Below are positions 28,676-37,209 of a DNA stretch of 64,000 nt, piece after piece. Position 1 is the stretch's first letter. Each line of letters starts with the position of its first letter. The stretch comes from Parvibaculum indicum (GTDB lineage Bacteria > Pseudomonadota > Alphaproteobacteria > Parvibaculales > Parvibaculaceae). Location: NCBI RefSeq assembly GCF_011762095.1, contig NZ_JAASQO010000001.1, positions 248,001 to 312,000 of the forward strand, written 5' to 3'. The notes under the pieces were generated by a model, which saw only the letters and a program-made list of their open reading frames with translations, was not told where the DNA came from and did no database searches. The position numbers were made by a program, and so were the translations under genes.

Positions 28676-29477
28676 CGTAGGCCTTCTCCGCAACGTGAAC
28701 GTAAAAGTCGGTTTCCTTCTCGTCGTAGTTCGCCTCGAAGTCGCCATAGGTGGTGATCTTCTGGAAGCCGATCTCATGCATGAGGCGCTTCACATAGGTC
28801 TTGCGCAGCGGGAACATGTTGAGGTGATAGACGCTGTCGTCCGGGAAGGTGTAGCGGAAACGCGCCAGCGAGTCGTCGACATGCTCCGGCTCGGCCGTCA
28901 CCTGGTCGCCGCAATAGTAGTATTTGTGCTTCGTGCTGAAGCCTTCATCCATGATCAGGTCGTAGTTGCGCTGGTCCAGGATGAGGACGCCGTCATGCTT
29001 CAGCGCCGCATAGAATTCGGCAAGCGCCCGGCGACGGTCCTTCTCCTCGAAGAGATGGGTAAAGGAGTTACCGAGGCACACGATGGCGTCGTATTTGCCG
29101 TGGACGTCCTTGTTCAGCCAGCGCCAGTCCGCGCAGATGGTCTGAAGAACGATGCCGTTGTCGCGGCCATTGTCGAACGCCTTGATCAGCATTTCCTTGG
29201 CGCCGTCGACGGTGGTCACGTCGAAACCGGCCTTGGCGAGCTGCACCGAGTGGAAACCTGTACCTGCAGCGACGTCGAGGATCTTGTGCTTGCCGAGCTT
29301 TTTCAGCAGGTCGATGAAGAAACGGCCCTCGCCTTCGGCGCGGCCCTTCCAGTCGATCAGCTGATCCCATTTGTCGACGAAGGATTCCGTGTATTCGTGC
29401 TGATAGTGATCGGATTCACGAACCGCGAGGGGATCCTCGCCGAAATCCTGTTCTTTCTTGAGTACGGTACCAGACAT
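28662..29477 (-). CDS. Glycine/sarcosine N-methyltransferase
   Basis: First enzyme of de novo betaine synthesis (glycine to sarcosine to dimethylglycine, SAM-dependent). The 271-aa protein has SAM motif I ILDVAAGTGFHSVQLAKAGF (66-85), VVTT-like motif II (DVTTVDGAKEML) and YDAIVCLGNSFTHLFEEKD, all typical of GSMT. The start has GAAGGGG 5-8 nt upstream. It is the first gene of the betaine operon, behind a ~400-nt non-coding leader region. Betaine made here would accumulate as a compatible solute under salt stress (known for the family). Confidence 0.9.
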   Translation of the reverse strand: MSGTVLKKEQDFGEDPLAVRESDHYQHEYTESFVDKWDQLIDWKGRAEGEGRFFIDLLKKLGKHKILDVAAGTGFHSVQLAKAGFDVTTVDGAKEMLIKAFDNGRDNGIVLQTICADWRWLNKDVHGKYDAIVCLGNSFTHLFEEKDRRRALAEFYAALKHDGVLILDQRNYDLIMDEGFSTKHKYYYCGDQVTAEPEHVDDSLARFRYTFPDDSVYHLNMFPLRKTYVKRLMHEIGFQKITTYGDFEANYDEKETDFYVHVAEKAYDDES

Positions 29478-29505
29478 ATTGCCCCTTCAAAAATGCCGAC
29501 ATGCC

Positions 29506-29525
29506 GGGCGCGCAAAAGCGCGCTC
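29506..29525 (-). other. GC hairpin in the 5' leader of the glycine methyltransferase gene
   Basis: GCGCGC-AAAA-GCGCGC (29508-29523) forms a perfect 6-bp stem with a tetraloop, extendable by two pairs. It lies about 30 nt upstream of the start codon, in the mRNA leader. It may affect transcript stability or translation; no known riboswitch was recognised. Confidence 0.4.
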
Positions 29526-29584
29526 CGCAGTTCGGTCAATTTGTGGCGACACCGACCTCGTGCCGGCGTCATAGCTCTCGATTT

Positions 29585-29757
29585 TTAAGGTCTGCACGGA
29601 GATGAGCGCAGGATGCGCAAGGCAGACCGCACCAAACAGATCGCCGATGGTGGCGACCGCGCAGCATAGGAAGCCGCATAGAGGGTGCTGCCGGGGCCAA
29701 ATCCTCAATGGACAGCACAGCATGAACGCTGCGCCGGAGAACCCGTCACCCGACGGT
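29585..29757 (-). ncRNA. Candidate structured RNA (6S-like shape) upstream of the betaine operon
   Basis: Read on the minus strand, ACGGG (29746-29742) and GCGCA (29734-29730) near the 5' end can pair with TCCGT (29600-29596) and TGCGC (29610-29606) near the 3' end. An interrupted apical stem contains GCAGCA/TGCTGC (29691-29686 with 29666-29661) plus flanking CCG/CGG and GGC/GCC. Large unpaired strands lie between. A long imperfect hairpin of ~170 nt with a central bubble resembles 6S RNA. I could not match conserved 6S sequence, and the -10 of the only nearby promoter (TTGATA at 29790-29785) is poor. It could also be a leader structure. Confidence 0.3.
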
Positions 29758-29875
29758 CAGGACCGTAACAAAGGCCCTATGAGGTATCAACAGCAGGACG
29801 GAAAAACTTTTGAAAACTCTTTGTTTTCAATTCGATATTTCATTTTTCTGAAAAACTTCCTTCAAAAAACCGTTC

Positions 29876-30730
29876 CTATATGTCGAGCCTGTAGGCTTTT
29901 CCCTCGCGCTTCACATAGCCCGCCGTCGGCGCCGCGAAATGCGTTCCGATCACAAGAACCGAGGTTTCCGCGAGGTTTTCGAACATTCTTTCGCGAGTCG
30001 CCGTCGATCCGGTCGAGTCGACATCCGCCGACGACGCCCAGTCCGGCCGCGCGAACTGGCAGGGATGGTGGATGAAATCGCCGGTAATCAACGCTTCCTC
30101 CCCTTTCGAGGAAATCCTGACGCTGACATGGCCCGGCGTGTGCCCGACGGTGGGAACAAGGGAGACTTCATCGCAAAGCCGGTGATTCATCTCCACCAGA
30201 TCGACCAGCCCCGCGTCGAAGACGGGCTTCACGGAATCGGCAAAGACAGCAAGCTGCTCTTCGTTCTCGCTCTGGGACCGCCAGTGCTCGAATTCAGGGC
30301 GCGCCATCAGATAGCGCGCCTGGGGAAAGGTCGGCACCCATTCGCCATCCTTGAGCATGGTGTTCCAGCCGACATGATCGACATGCAGATGGGTGCACAT
30401 CACCATATCGATGGAGGACGCGGGGTAGCCCGCCTCCGCCATGCGCTCCAGAAAGGGTTCGTGCCGGTCGTTCCAGATCGGCGCCATGCGGCCCTGCTTG
30501 TCGTTACCGAGGCAGGTATCGACCATGATCCGGGCCGACGGCGTATCGACGATGAGGGCGTGAATGCTCATGACGAGCTTGCCCTCCTCCGTCACGAAAT
30601 GCGGCTTCATCCACTCATAGGGCGCGACCGCCTCCGGCGTCGCCTGGGGAAGGATGAAGCGCGTGCCGCCCGCCATCTCCATCTCGACGATCCGCGTCAC
30701 GGTGACATCGCCGATACGCCATTGTTCCAT
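29876..30730 (-). CDS. MBL-fold metallo-hydrolase (lactonase-like)
   Basis: Metallo-beta-lactamase fold enzyme (284 aa). The zinc motif THLHVDHVGWN gives His114, His116, Asp118 and His119. Further ligands lie in VGHTPGHVSV, ITGDFIHHP and GTHFAAP. The overall pattern resembles AHL-lactonase/YtnP-type hydrolases, but the substrate cannot be assigned; quorum quenching is only one possibility. No signal peptide. It is divergent from the patatin gene. Confidence 0.82.
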   Translation of the reverse strand: MEQWRIGDVTVTRIVEMEMAGGTRFILPQATPEAVAPYEWMKPHFVTEEGKLVMSIHALIVDTPSARIMVDTCLGNDKQGRMAPIWNDRHEPFLERMAEAGYPASSIDMVMCTHLHVDHVGWNTMLKDGEWVPTFPQARYLMARPEFEHWRSQSENEEQLAVFADSVKPVFDAGLVDLVEMNHRLCDEVSLVPTVGHTPGHVSVRISSKGEEALITGDFIHHPCQFARPDWASSADVDSTGSTATRERMFENLAETSVLVIGTHFAAPTAGYVKREGKAYRLDI

Positions 30731-30867
30731 TCTCTCCTCCCCTCATCCTTTCGGTCCCTCATCGCGAAACTAGGGCAAACCGGCGCGAGTCTCTCAAAAA
30801 TTTCATTTTGCAGTTGCGAAAGAGCTCCCCACATGACCCGATAGAACGGTTGCTTACGGAGCTTCCC

Positions 30868-32022
30868 ATGGCCGCGCAGACCCCGTCCCGATCCGACCCG
30901 AAACGCTCCGCCCCCTCAAGGGCGGAATGTTCGGTGCTCGTCTTGCAGGGCGGCGGCGCGCTCGGCGCCTATCAGGCGGGCGTCTATTGCGCCCTGTCGG
31001 AGGCCGGGATCGAGCCGCAATGGCTGGCGGGGATTTCCGTCGGCGCCATCAACGCGGCGATCATTGCGGGCAACCGACCGGAAGACCGCGTGGAAAAGCT
31101 CAAATCCTTCTGGGACCGCGTCTCCGGCTCGCTGCCGGGCGAGCCTTTCATGCCCGGGCTGGAAGCGCGCAGCCTCTATGCGCGTGCCAGCGCCGCCACG
31201 GCCCTCGCCTTCGGCATACCGAGCTTCTTCACGCCGCGTATGCCGCCTCCCTTTCTGCACCCCGCCGGCAGCCCCGCCGCGCTCAGCTTCTACGACACCG
31301 CCCCGCTCGCCGACACGCTGGAGGAGCTTGTCGATTTCGACAGGCTGAACGGGGGCGATGTGCGGTTCAGCGTCGGCGCGGTGAACATCCGCAGCGGGAA
31401 TTTCGTCTATTTCGACAATCACGACATGGAGGTCGGACCGAAGCATGTCATGGCCTCCGCCGCGCTTCCACCCGGCTTCCCGCCCATCGAAATCGACGGC
31501 GAATATTACTGGGACGGTGGCATCGTCTCCAACACGCCGCTTCAATATGTGCTGGAAGAAGACCCGGTGGACGACATGTGCGTCTTTCAGGTCGATCTCT
31601 TCAATGCGCGCGGCCCTCTCCCCCGCACCATCGGCGAAGTGGCCGAGCGCGAAAAGGACATTCGCTTTTCCAGCCGCACACGCCTCAACACCGACGTCTT
31701 CCGCCGCCGCCACCGCATGGAAAAGGCCGTCAGCAATCTTTTGAAGAAACTGCCGCCCGAATTCGCCGACGATCCCGATGTGCAGGCATTGCGCGAATGC
31801 GACCGGCGTAACGCCATCACCATCATCCATCTCATCCATCGCCGCATGCGCTACCACAATCACGCGAAGGACTATGAATTCTCCCGCGCCACGATCGGCG
31901 ATCACTGGCAAGCGGGCCGCAACGACGTGACGCGCACGCTGCGCCACCAGGCATGGCGCGACCGCCATCGCCCCGAAAGCGGCATCCAGGTCTTCGACCT
32001 GACGCGGGATGCGACCGACTGA
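30868..32022 (+). CDS. Patatin-like phospholipase with DUF3734-type C-terminus
   Basis: Serine acyl hydrolase (384 aa). The oxyanion loop is [14 protein letters not shown], the nucleophile is Ser57 in GISVG and the catalytic Asp is in [12 protein letters not shown], giving the patatin Ser-Asp dyad. A C-terminal region with [22 protein letters not shown] matches the domain found on patatins paired with 3-hydroxybutyrate dehydrogenase. The start at 30868 has GGAG 8 nt upstream. Position next to bdhA suggests a role in lipid or polyhydroxybutyrate turnover (inference). Confidence 0.87.
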   Translation: MAAQTPSRSDPKRSAPSRAECSVLVLQGGGALGAYQAGVYCALSEAGIEPQWLAGISVGAINAAIIAGNRPEDRVEKLKSFWDRVSGSLPGEPFMPGLEARSLYARASAATALAFGIPSFFTPRMPPPFLHPAGSPAALSFYDTAPLADTLEELVDFDRLNGGDVRFSVGAVNIRSGNFVYFDNHDMEVGPKHVMASAALPPGFPPIEIDGEYYWDGGIVSNTPLQYVLEEDPVDDMCVFQVDLFNARGPLPRTIGEVAEREKDIRFSSRTRLNTDVFRRRHRMEKAVSNLLKKLPPEFADDPDVQALRECDRRNAITIIHLIHRRMRYHNHAKDYEFSRATIGDHWQAGRNDVTRTLRHQAWRDRHRPESGIQVFDLTRDATD

Positions 32023-32048
32023 GCGTCAGCACTGAAAGGAGTGCAAGC

Positions 32049-32831
32049 ATGAAACTGAAAGACAAGGTTGCCCTCATCACCGGATCGGCGAGCGGCATCG
32101 GCAAGGCCATCGCCACCCGATACGCCTCCGAAGGCGCGAAAGTCGCGATCGCCGACCTCGACGCCGACAAGGCGCAGGCAACGGCCAAGGAAATCGACAA
32201 TGGCAGCAGCGGCGAGGCCATGGCCGTCGAAATGGACGTGACGAACGAAAAGGCCGTGAATGACGGCGTGCAAAAGATCGTCGACAAATGGGGCACGATC
32301 GACGTGCTGGTAAGCAATGCCGGCGTGCAGATCGTCAACCCAGTGGAAAATTTCGCCTTCGAGGACTGGAAGAAGATGCTGGCGATCCATCTCGACGGCG
32401 CCTTCCTCACCACCAAGGCCTGCCTGCCGCACATGTACAAACAGGGCTCGGGCAGCGTGATCTATATGGGCTCGGTCCACTCCAAGGAGGCCTCGGTCCT
32501 GAAATCGGCCTATGTGACGGCCAAACACGGATTGCTGGGTCTCTGCCGCACCGTCTCGAAGGAAGGGGCCGAGCATGGCGTGCGGGCCAATGTCATTTGC
32601 CCCGGCTTCGTGCGCACGCCGCTGGTGGACAAGCAGATCCCCGAACAGGCCGAGGAACTCGGCATTTCCGAAGAAGAAGTCATCAAGAACGTGATGCTGA
32701 AGCAGACCGTCGACGGCGAGTTCACGACCGTGGAAGACGTCGCCGAAGTCGCCCTGATGTTTGCAAGTTTCCCCAGCAATGCGCTGACCGGCCAGTCCGT
32801 GGTGGTAAGCCATGGCTGGTACATGCAGTAA
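32049..32831 (+). CDS. bdhA: 3-hydroxybutyrate dehydrogenase
   Basis: NAD-dependent short-chain dehydrogenase oxidising 3-hydroxybutyrate to acetoacetate. The 260-aa protein has TGSASGIG for cofactor binding, IADLD (Asp favouring NAD), and catalytic Ser142, Tyr155 and Lys159 (YVTAK). The substrate region [13 protein letters not shown] and the C-terminal GWYMQ tail are typical of BdhA. It is 26 nt downstream of the patatin gene, an arrangement consistent with shared ketone-body metabolism. Confidence 0.9.
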   Translation: MKLKDKVALITGSASGIGKAIATRYASEGAKVAIADLDADKAQATAKEIDNGSSGEAMAVEMDVTNEKAVNDGVQKIVDKWGTIDVLVSNAGVQIVNPVENFAFEDWKKMLAIHLDGAFLTTKACLPHMYKQGSGSVIYMGSVHSKEASVLKSAYVTAKHGLLGLCRTVSKEGAEHGVRANVICPGFVRTPLVDKQIPEQAEELGISEEEVIKNVMLKQTVDGEFTTVEDVAEVALMFASFPSNALTGQSVVVSHGWYMQ

Positions 32832-32851
32832 TGCGACGGACGGCTCTTGCC

Positions 32852-32934
32852 GTCATTGTGAGCGCAAGCGAAGCAATCCAGCACGACACGGCAAGGCGTG
32901 GATTGCTTCGGTCCCATGGACCTCGCAATGACGG
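32852..32934. repeat. Dispersed palindromic repeat, copy 5
   Basis: Arms CGTCATTGTGAGCG and CCTCGCAATGACG enclose GAAGCAATCCAG and GGATTGCTTCGG. It lies between the convergent bdhA and carbonic anhydrase genes. One arm has a T replacing C. Confidence 0.85.
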
Positions 32935-32955
32935 ATTTAGAGGCGCGAAAAGGGC

Positions 32956-33621
32956 CTAGACCTCGCCCGTCAGCCACCGCGCAGCCAGCGCTTCCAGATC
33001 GTCGCCGAGGCCCGTGTCGATATCGTCCTGCGCCCCGTGGGAGCACAGGCCGCGCACCAGACCGTCCTTGATCGAATAGCACCAGCCATGGACCCGAAGG
33101 TCCTGCCCCTTGGCCCAGGCATCGCGGACGATGGTGGTGGTGCAGACATTGCGCACCTGTTCGAGCACATTCAGCTCGCAGAGACGATCCACCCGGCCGT
33201 CCTCATCCTCCGCCGCGTCCACATGATGGCGGTGCAGCCTGTACACGGCACGAATATGGTTGAGCCAGTTGTCGATCAGGCCGTGATCGGCCCGCTCCAG
33301 CGAGGCGCGCACGCCGCCGCAGCCATAATGGCCCGTGACGATGATGTGCTTCACCTTCAGCACCTCCACCGCGAACTGAAGCACGGAGAGGCAGTTCAAA
33401 TCCGAGGCGACCACCACATTTGCGATATTGCGGTGAACGAAGACCTCGCCCGGCGGCAGGTCGATGATCTGGTTGGCCGGAACGCGGCTGTCGGCGCAGC
33501 CGATCCAGAGAAACTCGGGCGCCTGCTGTCGGGAAAGACGGTTGAAGAATTCCGGATCGCGCTCCTTGACCCCTTCGGCCCACTCCCGGTTACGCTCGAA
33601 CAACGCCTTGAGTTCTGGCAT
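32956..33621 (-). CDS. Beta-class carbonic anhydrase
   Basis: Zinc enzyme interconverting CO2 and bicarbonate in the cytoplasm. The 221-aa protein has zinc ligands Cys42, His98 and Cys101 plus the Asp44-Arg46 dyad (GCADSRVP, GHYGCGGV). The FVHRNIANVV and LNCLSVLQFAV blocks match E. coli Can. The ATG at 33621 was chosen over one three codons upstream because the N-terminus then aligns with Can and AGGATGGGG precedes it. Confidence 0.92.
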   Translation of the reverse strand: MPELKALFERNREWAEGVKERDPEFFNRLSRQQAPEFLWIGCADSRVPANQIIDLPPGEVFVHRNIANVVVASDLNCLSVLQFAVEVLKVKHIIVTGHYGCGGVRASLERADHGLIDNWLNHIRAVYRLHRHHVDAAEDEDGRVDRLCELNVLEQVRNVCTTTIVRDAWAKGQDLRVHGWCYSIKDGLVRGLCSHGAQDDIDTGLGDDLEALAARWLTGEV

Positions 33622-33639
33622 TTTCCCCATCCTGCATCC

Positions 33640-33844
33640 CTATACGAAACCGTCCGCGCGGCGCCGGGGTAGATAGCATTTTTTTCGCGGAAGAAAATAC
33701 GGGTTAATTTTTACACCACATTTTTGTTGAATGAATTAAAGCACATTTTTTTATTGAATTTTTTGCGCCGCCGTCTCACCTTCTCCCCATCCGACCCCCG
33801 CGCCCCCGGCAGATGCCGGCCGGCACGCCGAAACGACTGGTAGC
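33640..33844. other. AT-rich intergenic region between carbonic anhydrase and the SLC13 gene
   Basis: Unusually AT-rich stretches (for example about 33672-33770, with T-runs and GTTGAATGAATTAAAGCAC) sit between divergent genes. It probably carries both promoters; no single box pair was convincing. No coding potential was seen. Confidence 0.5.
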
Positions 33845-35629
33845 ATGTTCCAAGCAGCCGCTCCCCTGGCCCCCTACGCCGTCATCGGCGTCATCGCCAT
33901 CATGCTCGTACTCTTCGCCACCGAGAGGTTCCCGCCCGAAGTGGTGGCGGTCGGCGGCGTGGGCGTGCTGCTGGCCACGGGCCTGCTCGAGGCGGATTCC
34001 ATGCTGTCCTCCTTCGCCAATGACGCCCCGGTCACGATCGCAGCCATGTTCATCCTGTCCGGCGCGCTGGTGCGCACGGGCTTTCTCGCCAATCTGACGG
34101 CGCGCTTCCAGCGGGCAGCGGAAAACGGAAAACGCGGGGTCTTCTCCTGGCTGATGGGGCTGACCGCCGCAGCCTCCGCCTTCATCAACAATACGCCGGT
34201 CGTGATGGTGATGATCCCCATTGTGATGGGCATGGCGGCCAAGCTGAAGACGGCGCCTTCGCGCATGCTGATCCCGCTTTCCTATGCGTCGATCATGGGC
34301 GGCACCTGCACGCTGATCGGCACCTCGACCAACCTGCTGGTCAATGGCGTCGCAGTCGCCAACGGCATGGAGCCTTTCGGCATGTTCGAGATCACCGCGC
34401 TGGGCCTTACCCTGACGGTTCTCGGCGGCACGGCGATGATGGTGATGGCGCATTTCCTGCTGCCGGAGCGCATGACGCTGGCGGGCATGCTGGGCGAGCG
34501 CAAATCGCAACGCTTTCTCACCGACGCGCTGCTCAACCCCGGTTCTCCCTTTATCGGCAAGCGTGTGGGCGACATCGAAACCTTCCGCAAGCGCGACATT
34601 CGCGTGGTGGACGTGGTGCGCAACGAACGCTCGCAGCGCCACCGGCTCGACACGCTGGTATTGCAGCCGCGCGACCGCATCGTCTTCGAATCCAGCATGG
34701 CCGAGGTGCTGAGCCTGCGCTCGGAGGCGAGCGTTCAGCTTGCGCCCGAAGGCCTCTCCGAAGTCGGCCAGCGCGAGGCCGTGGTGGTGGAAGCGCTGGT
34801 TGCGCCCAATAGCGGCCTGATCGGGACGGAGCTGCGACACCAGCGCCTGCGCCGCCGCTATGCGATCTATATTCTCGCCGTGCACCGCCATGGCGAAAAC
34901 CTGGGCCGCCAGATCGGCGAGATCGCCCCCCAGGCGGGCGACACGCTGCTGATCGAAGGCGCCGCGGAAGACGTGAAGCGGCTGTCGGAAGAGATGAACC
35001 TGCTGAACCTCACCGAGCCCGCCGAACGCGGCTATCGCCGCAACAAGGCGCCGCTCGCATTTGCCGTGCTGGCGGGCGTGGTGTTGCTCGGTGCGCTCAA
35101 CGTGATGCCGCTTTCCGCCCTCGCGGTGATCGGCGTGGGCGTGGTGCTGTTCACCGGCTGCCTCGATGCCGACGACGCCTTCCGCGCGATAGACGGGCGC
35201 ATATTGGTGCTGATCTTTTCCATGCTCGCCGTCGGCGCGGCACTGGACAAATCCGGAGCGGTGGCGCTCATCGTGAACGGCGTCGCGCCATGGCTGACGG
35301 AACTGCCCCCGCTGGTCGCGCTTCTCGCGGTCTATGTCATGACGTCGATCATGACAGAGCTTGTGACCAACAATGCCGTCGCCATCGTGATGACCCCCAT
35401 CGCCATCGGCCTTGCCCATCAACTGGGATTCGACCCGCGCCCCTTCGTGGTGGCGGTGATGTTCTCCGCCAGCGCAAGCTTCGCCACGCCCATCGGCTAC
35501 CAGACGAATACGCTCGTCTACGGCCCCGGCGGGTACCGCTTCACCGACTTCATGAAGATAGGCATCCCGATGAACCTCATCGCCACCGCCATCACGGTAA
35601 CGGTCGTGCCGATGATCTGGCCGTTGTGA
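33845..35629 (+). CDS. SLC13-family permease with two TrkA-C domains
   Basis: Complete 594-aa inner-membrane symporter with the same layout as the truncated gene at the window start. The N-terminal membrane half has FINNTPVVMVMIPIV and TLIGTSTNLLVNG. Two TrkA-C/RCK domains lie at about residues 215-300 and 310-390. The C-terminal membrane half has ELVTNNAVAIVMTPIAIG and ATPIGYQTNTLVYGPGGY. The RCK domains suggest ligand- or nucleotide-controlled transport. The ion/substrate is unknown (sulfate, dicarboxylate or other anion). Confidence 0.88.
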   Translation: MFQAAAPLAPYAVIGVIAIMLVLFATERFPPEVVAVGGVGVLLATGLLEADSMLSSFANDAPVTIAAMFILSGALVRTGFLANLTARFQRAAENGKRGVFSWLMGLTAAASAFINNTPVVMVMIPIVMGMAAKLKTAPSRMLIPLSYASIMGGTCTLIGTSTNLLVNGVAVANGMEPFGMFEITALGLTLTVLGGTAMMVMAHFLLPERMTLAGMLGERKSQRFLTDALLNPGSPFIGKRVGDIETFRKRDIRVVDVVRNERSQRHRLDTLVLQPRDRIVFESSMAEVLSLRSEASVQLAPEGLSEVGQREAVVVEALVAPNSGLIGTELRHQRLRRRYAIYILAVHRHGENLGRQIGEIAPQAGDTLLIEGAAEDVKRLSEEMNLLNLTEPAERGYRRNKAPLAFAVLAGVVLLGALNVMPLSALAVIGVGVVLFTGCLDADDAFRAIDGRILVLIFSMLAVGAALDKSGAVALIVNGVAPWLTELPPLVALLAVYVMTSIMTELVTNNAVAIVMTPIAIGLAHQLGFDPRPFVVAVMFSASASFATPIGYQTNTLVYGPGGYRFTDFMKIGIPMNLIATAITVTVVPMIWPL

Positions 35630-35714
35630 CAGCGGGAAACGGATACCGCGCGAACGAGCTGACGCCTGCCGCCCATTTCTCGGAAACGGCATCATTCCCT
35701 CAAACGCGCATGGA

Positions 35715-36875
35715 TCACTGGTTGCGGGCGACGTGCCGCGCCATTGCCGCGATAACATCGGTTCGAGTGACGATACCGACGATGCGCTCATCTCGCAGCA
35801 CCGGCACGGCATCGACCTCACCGTCGGCCATCATGGGAAGCAAATCGCCAAGCGATGTTGTTACCGCGGCCCGTGGACCGGTCACATTCATCACGTCTCC
35901 CGCGTACACCGGCTTGTCTCTCCCGCGATTGAGCAGGCCTTTGAGTGCAGACAGGAAACCGCCGCCAAAATAGCGGGCGTCATCCCTGGCCCGGGCAATG
36001 AGGTGCATCTGAAAGATAACCCCGAGGAATTCCGCATTCGGCCCAACGACCGGAAGCGACGTGAAACGGTGGCGTTTGAACAGCTCCGCAATTTCGATCA
36101 AAGGCGTATCCCGCGCCACGGTGATGAGTTCATGCGACATGATGTCGGCTGCCGCAAGCGGGGCCGTTTGATGACTGGCCGCCTGTAATTCCGCTGCGCC
36201 GATCAACCGCGCCAGATCCTCGACGCCGAGGTTCAGAGATTGCCGGTAGCGCTGCAGGATGTCGGTGAGCTCGGCTTCGCTGAGACCAAGACGCTCCGCA
36301 GGAGGCGGGTCGTATGTACCTTGTGAATTCGTCTCTTCAAATTGGCGGAATGGATAGCGTCGTCCCGTCGTCCGCGCATAGATCCATGCAACGAGAACCA
36401 GAAGCGTCGTACCGGCGGCAACCGGTGCCAACGCGAAGCGAAACCCCAATTCATGGATAGCATCCGGGCTCATGGCCGCCGTCATGGCAACCGCCCCTGC
36501 CGGAGGATGAACGGCCCGTGCAAGACTCATGAGCGTAATTGCACTTCCGACAGCCAGAGCTATGCGCAAGGCCGGATCGCGGACCGTCAGACAAACGGCA
36601 ACGCCAACCACAGCTGCAAGTGTATTCCCGACGATTGCCGACCATGGCTGCGCAAGAGGACTGTTGGGGACAGCGAATATCAGGACCGATGTCGCACCGA
36701 AAGGAGCGATCAGATAAAGCCCAAGCTGCAGATCCACTGTCGGAGCGAGTACGAGCAATCCAACCAGACCGAGCCCCAGCACCGCCCCGAAGCCTGCCCG
36801 AACAGACTCGCGCAAGGAAGCCGCCGCGACTGCAGGGCCCAGAGCGCGCATCAAATGACGCAAGGCTTTCGTCAT
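35715..36875 (-). CDS. HPP-family membrane protein with two CBS domains
   Basis: A 386-aa protein. The N-terminal HPP domain (about residues 25-175) has four hydrophobic segments and the motif ARAVHPPAGAVAMTA that names the family. The C-terminal cytoplasmic part has a CBS pair, with ADIMSHELITVARDTPLIEIAELF and AGDVMNVTGPRAAVTT, likely binding an adenine nucleotide. HPP proteins have been linked to nitrite transport in plastids and cyanobacteria (established only there); the role here is open. Codon choice looks slightly less GC-biased than its neighbours, by eye. Confidence 0.85.
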   Translation of the reverse strand: MTKALRHLMRALGPAVAAASLRESVRAGFGAVLGLGLVGLLVLAPTVDLQLGLYLIAPFGATSVLIFAVPNSPLAQPWSAIVGNTLAAVVGVAVCLTVRDPALRIALAVGSAITLMSLARAVHPPAGAVAMTAAMSPDAIHELGFRFALAPVAAGTTLLVLVAWIYARTTGRRYPFRQFEETNSQGTYDPPPAERLGLSEAELTDILQRYRQSLNLGVEDLARLIGAAELQAASHQTAPLAAADIMSHELITVARDTPLIEIAELFKRHRFTSLPVVGPNAEFLGVIFQMHLIARARDDARYFGGGFLSALKGLLNRGRDKPVYAGDVMNVTGPRAAVTTSLGDLLPMMADGEVDAVPVLRDERIVGIVTRTDVIAAMARHVARNQ

Positions 36876-37037
36876 TCGGATAAATGCCGATCAAACACTG
36901 GACGAAGAACGCCGTGCCCCCGGCACTTGTCGGACGCTAAACGGACCATTCAGACGAAGAGAACCATGGAAGTGGGAAAGAACGGAGGGTATCGGGGAAA
37001 TCGGTCTTTGGCCCCCCGGGCCACCAGCCCGGAAGGC

Positions 37038-37128
37038 TGGCGGAGAGGATGGGATTCGAACCCACGATACGCGGTTAACGTATACTCCCTTAGCAGGGGA
37101 GCGCCTTCAGCCACTCGGCCACCTCTCC
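37038..37128 (-). tRNA. tRNA-Ser (GCU anticodon)
   Basis: Acceptor arms GGAGAGG (5', 37128-37122) and CCTCTCC (3') pair perfectly. The anticodon stem-loop CTCCC-CTGCTAA-GGGAG gives anticodon GCT. A long variable arm (TATACG...CGTATC) and the T-loop GGTTCGAATCC identify a class II tRNA-Ser reading AGC/AGU. CCA is encoded (37040-37038). Confidence 0.96.
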
Positions 37129-37135
37129 ACCGCCG

Positions 37136-37164
37136 TGTATGCCCAAGTTCGGGCGCGGCTTCAA
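37136..37164 (-). promoter_or_regulatory. Candidate promoter of tRNA-Ser
   Basis: On the minus strand TTGAAG (37164-37159), a 17-nt spacer and CATACA (37141-37136) end 7 nt before the first tRNA base, which suggests a very short 5' leader. Confidence 0.5.
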
Positions 37165-37209
37165 GAGGGCTGACGCGAAAAGCCGGGGATTTTCTTCTCT
37201 TTCAGAGAT

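Larger units (their letters stand above)
29478..29875. other. Long intergenic region, AT-rich at its left-hand operon border
   Basis: No credible protein is encoded in these 398 nt. From 29478 it holds the betaine-operon leader with its hairpin and the candidate structured RNA. From about 29800 to 29875 there is an AT-rich block (runs such as GAAAAACTTTTGAAAAC) next to the end of the MBL hydrolase gene, unlike the GC-rich surroundings. Confidence 0.6.

Noticed and set aside
29478-29600. A SAM, SAH or glycine riboswitch in the betaine-operon leader
   Set aside because: Expected on logic because the enzymes use SAM and glycine, but I could not find any of their conserved cores; only simple hairpins are visible.
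30808-30867. A 20-residue N-terminal extension of the patatin from a TTG
   Set aside because: The ATG at 30868 has a proper Shine-Dalgarno, and the extension has no family similarity.
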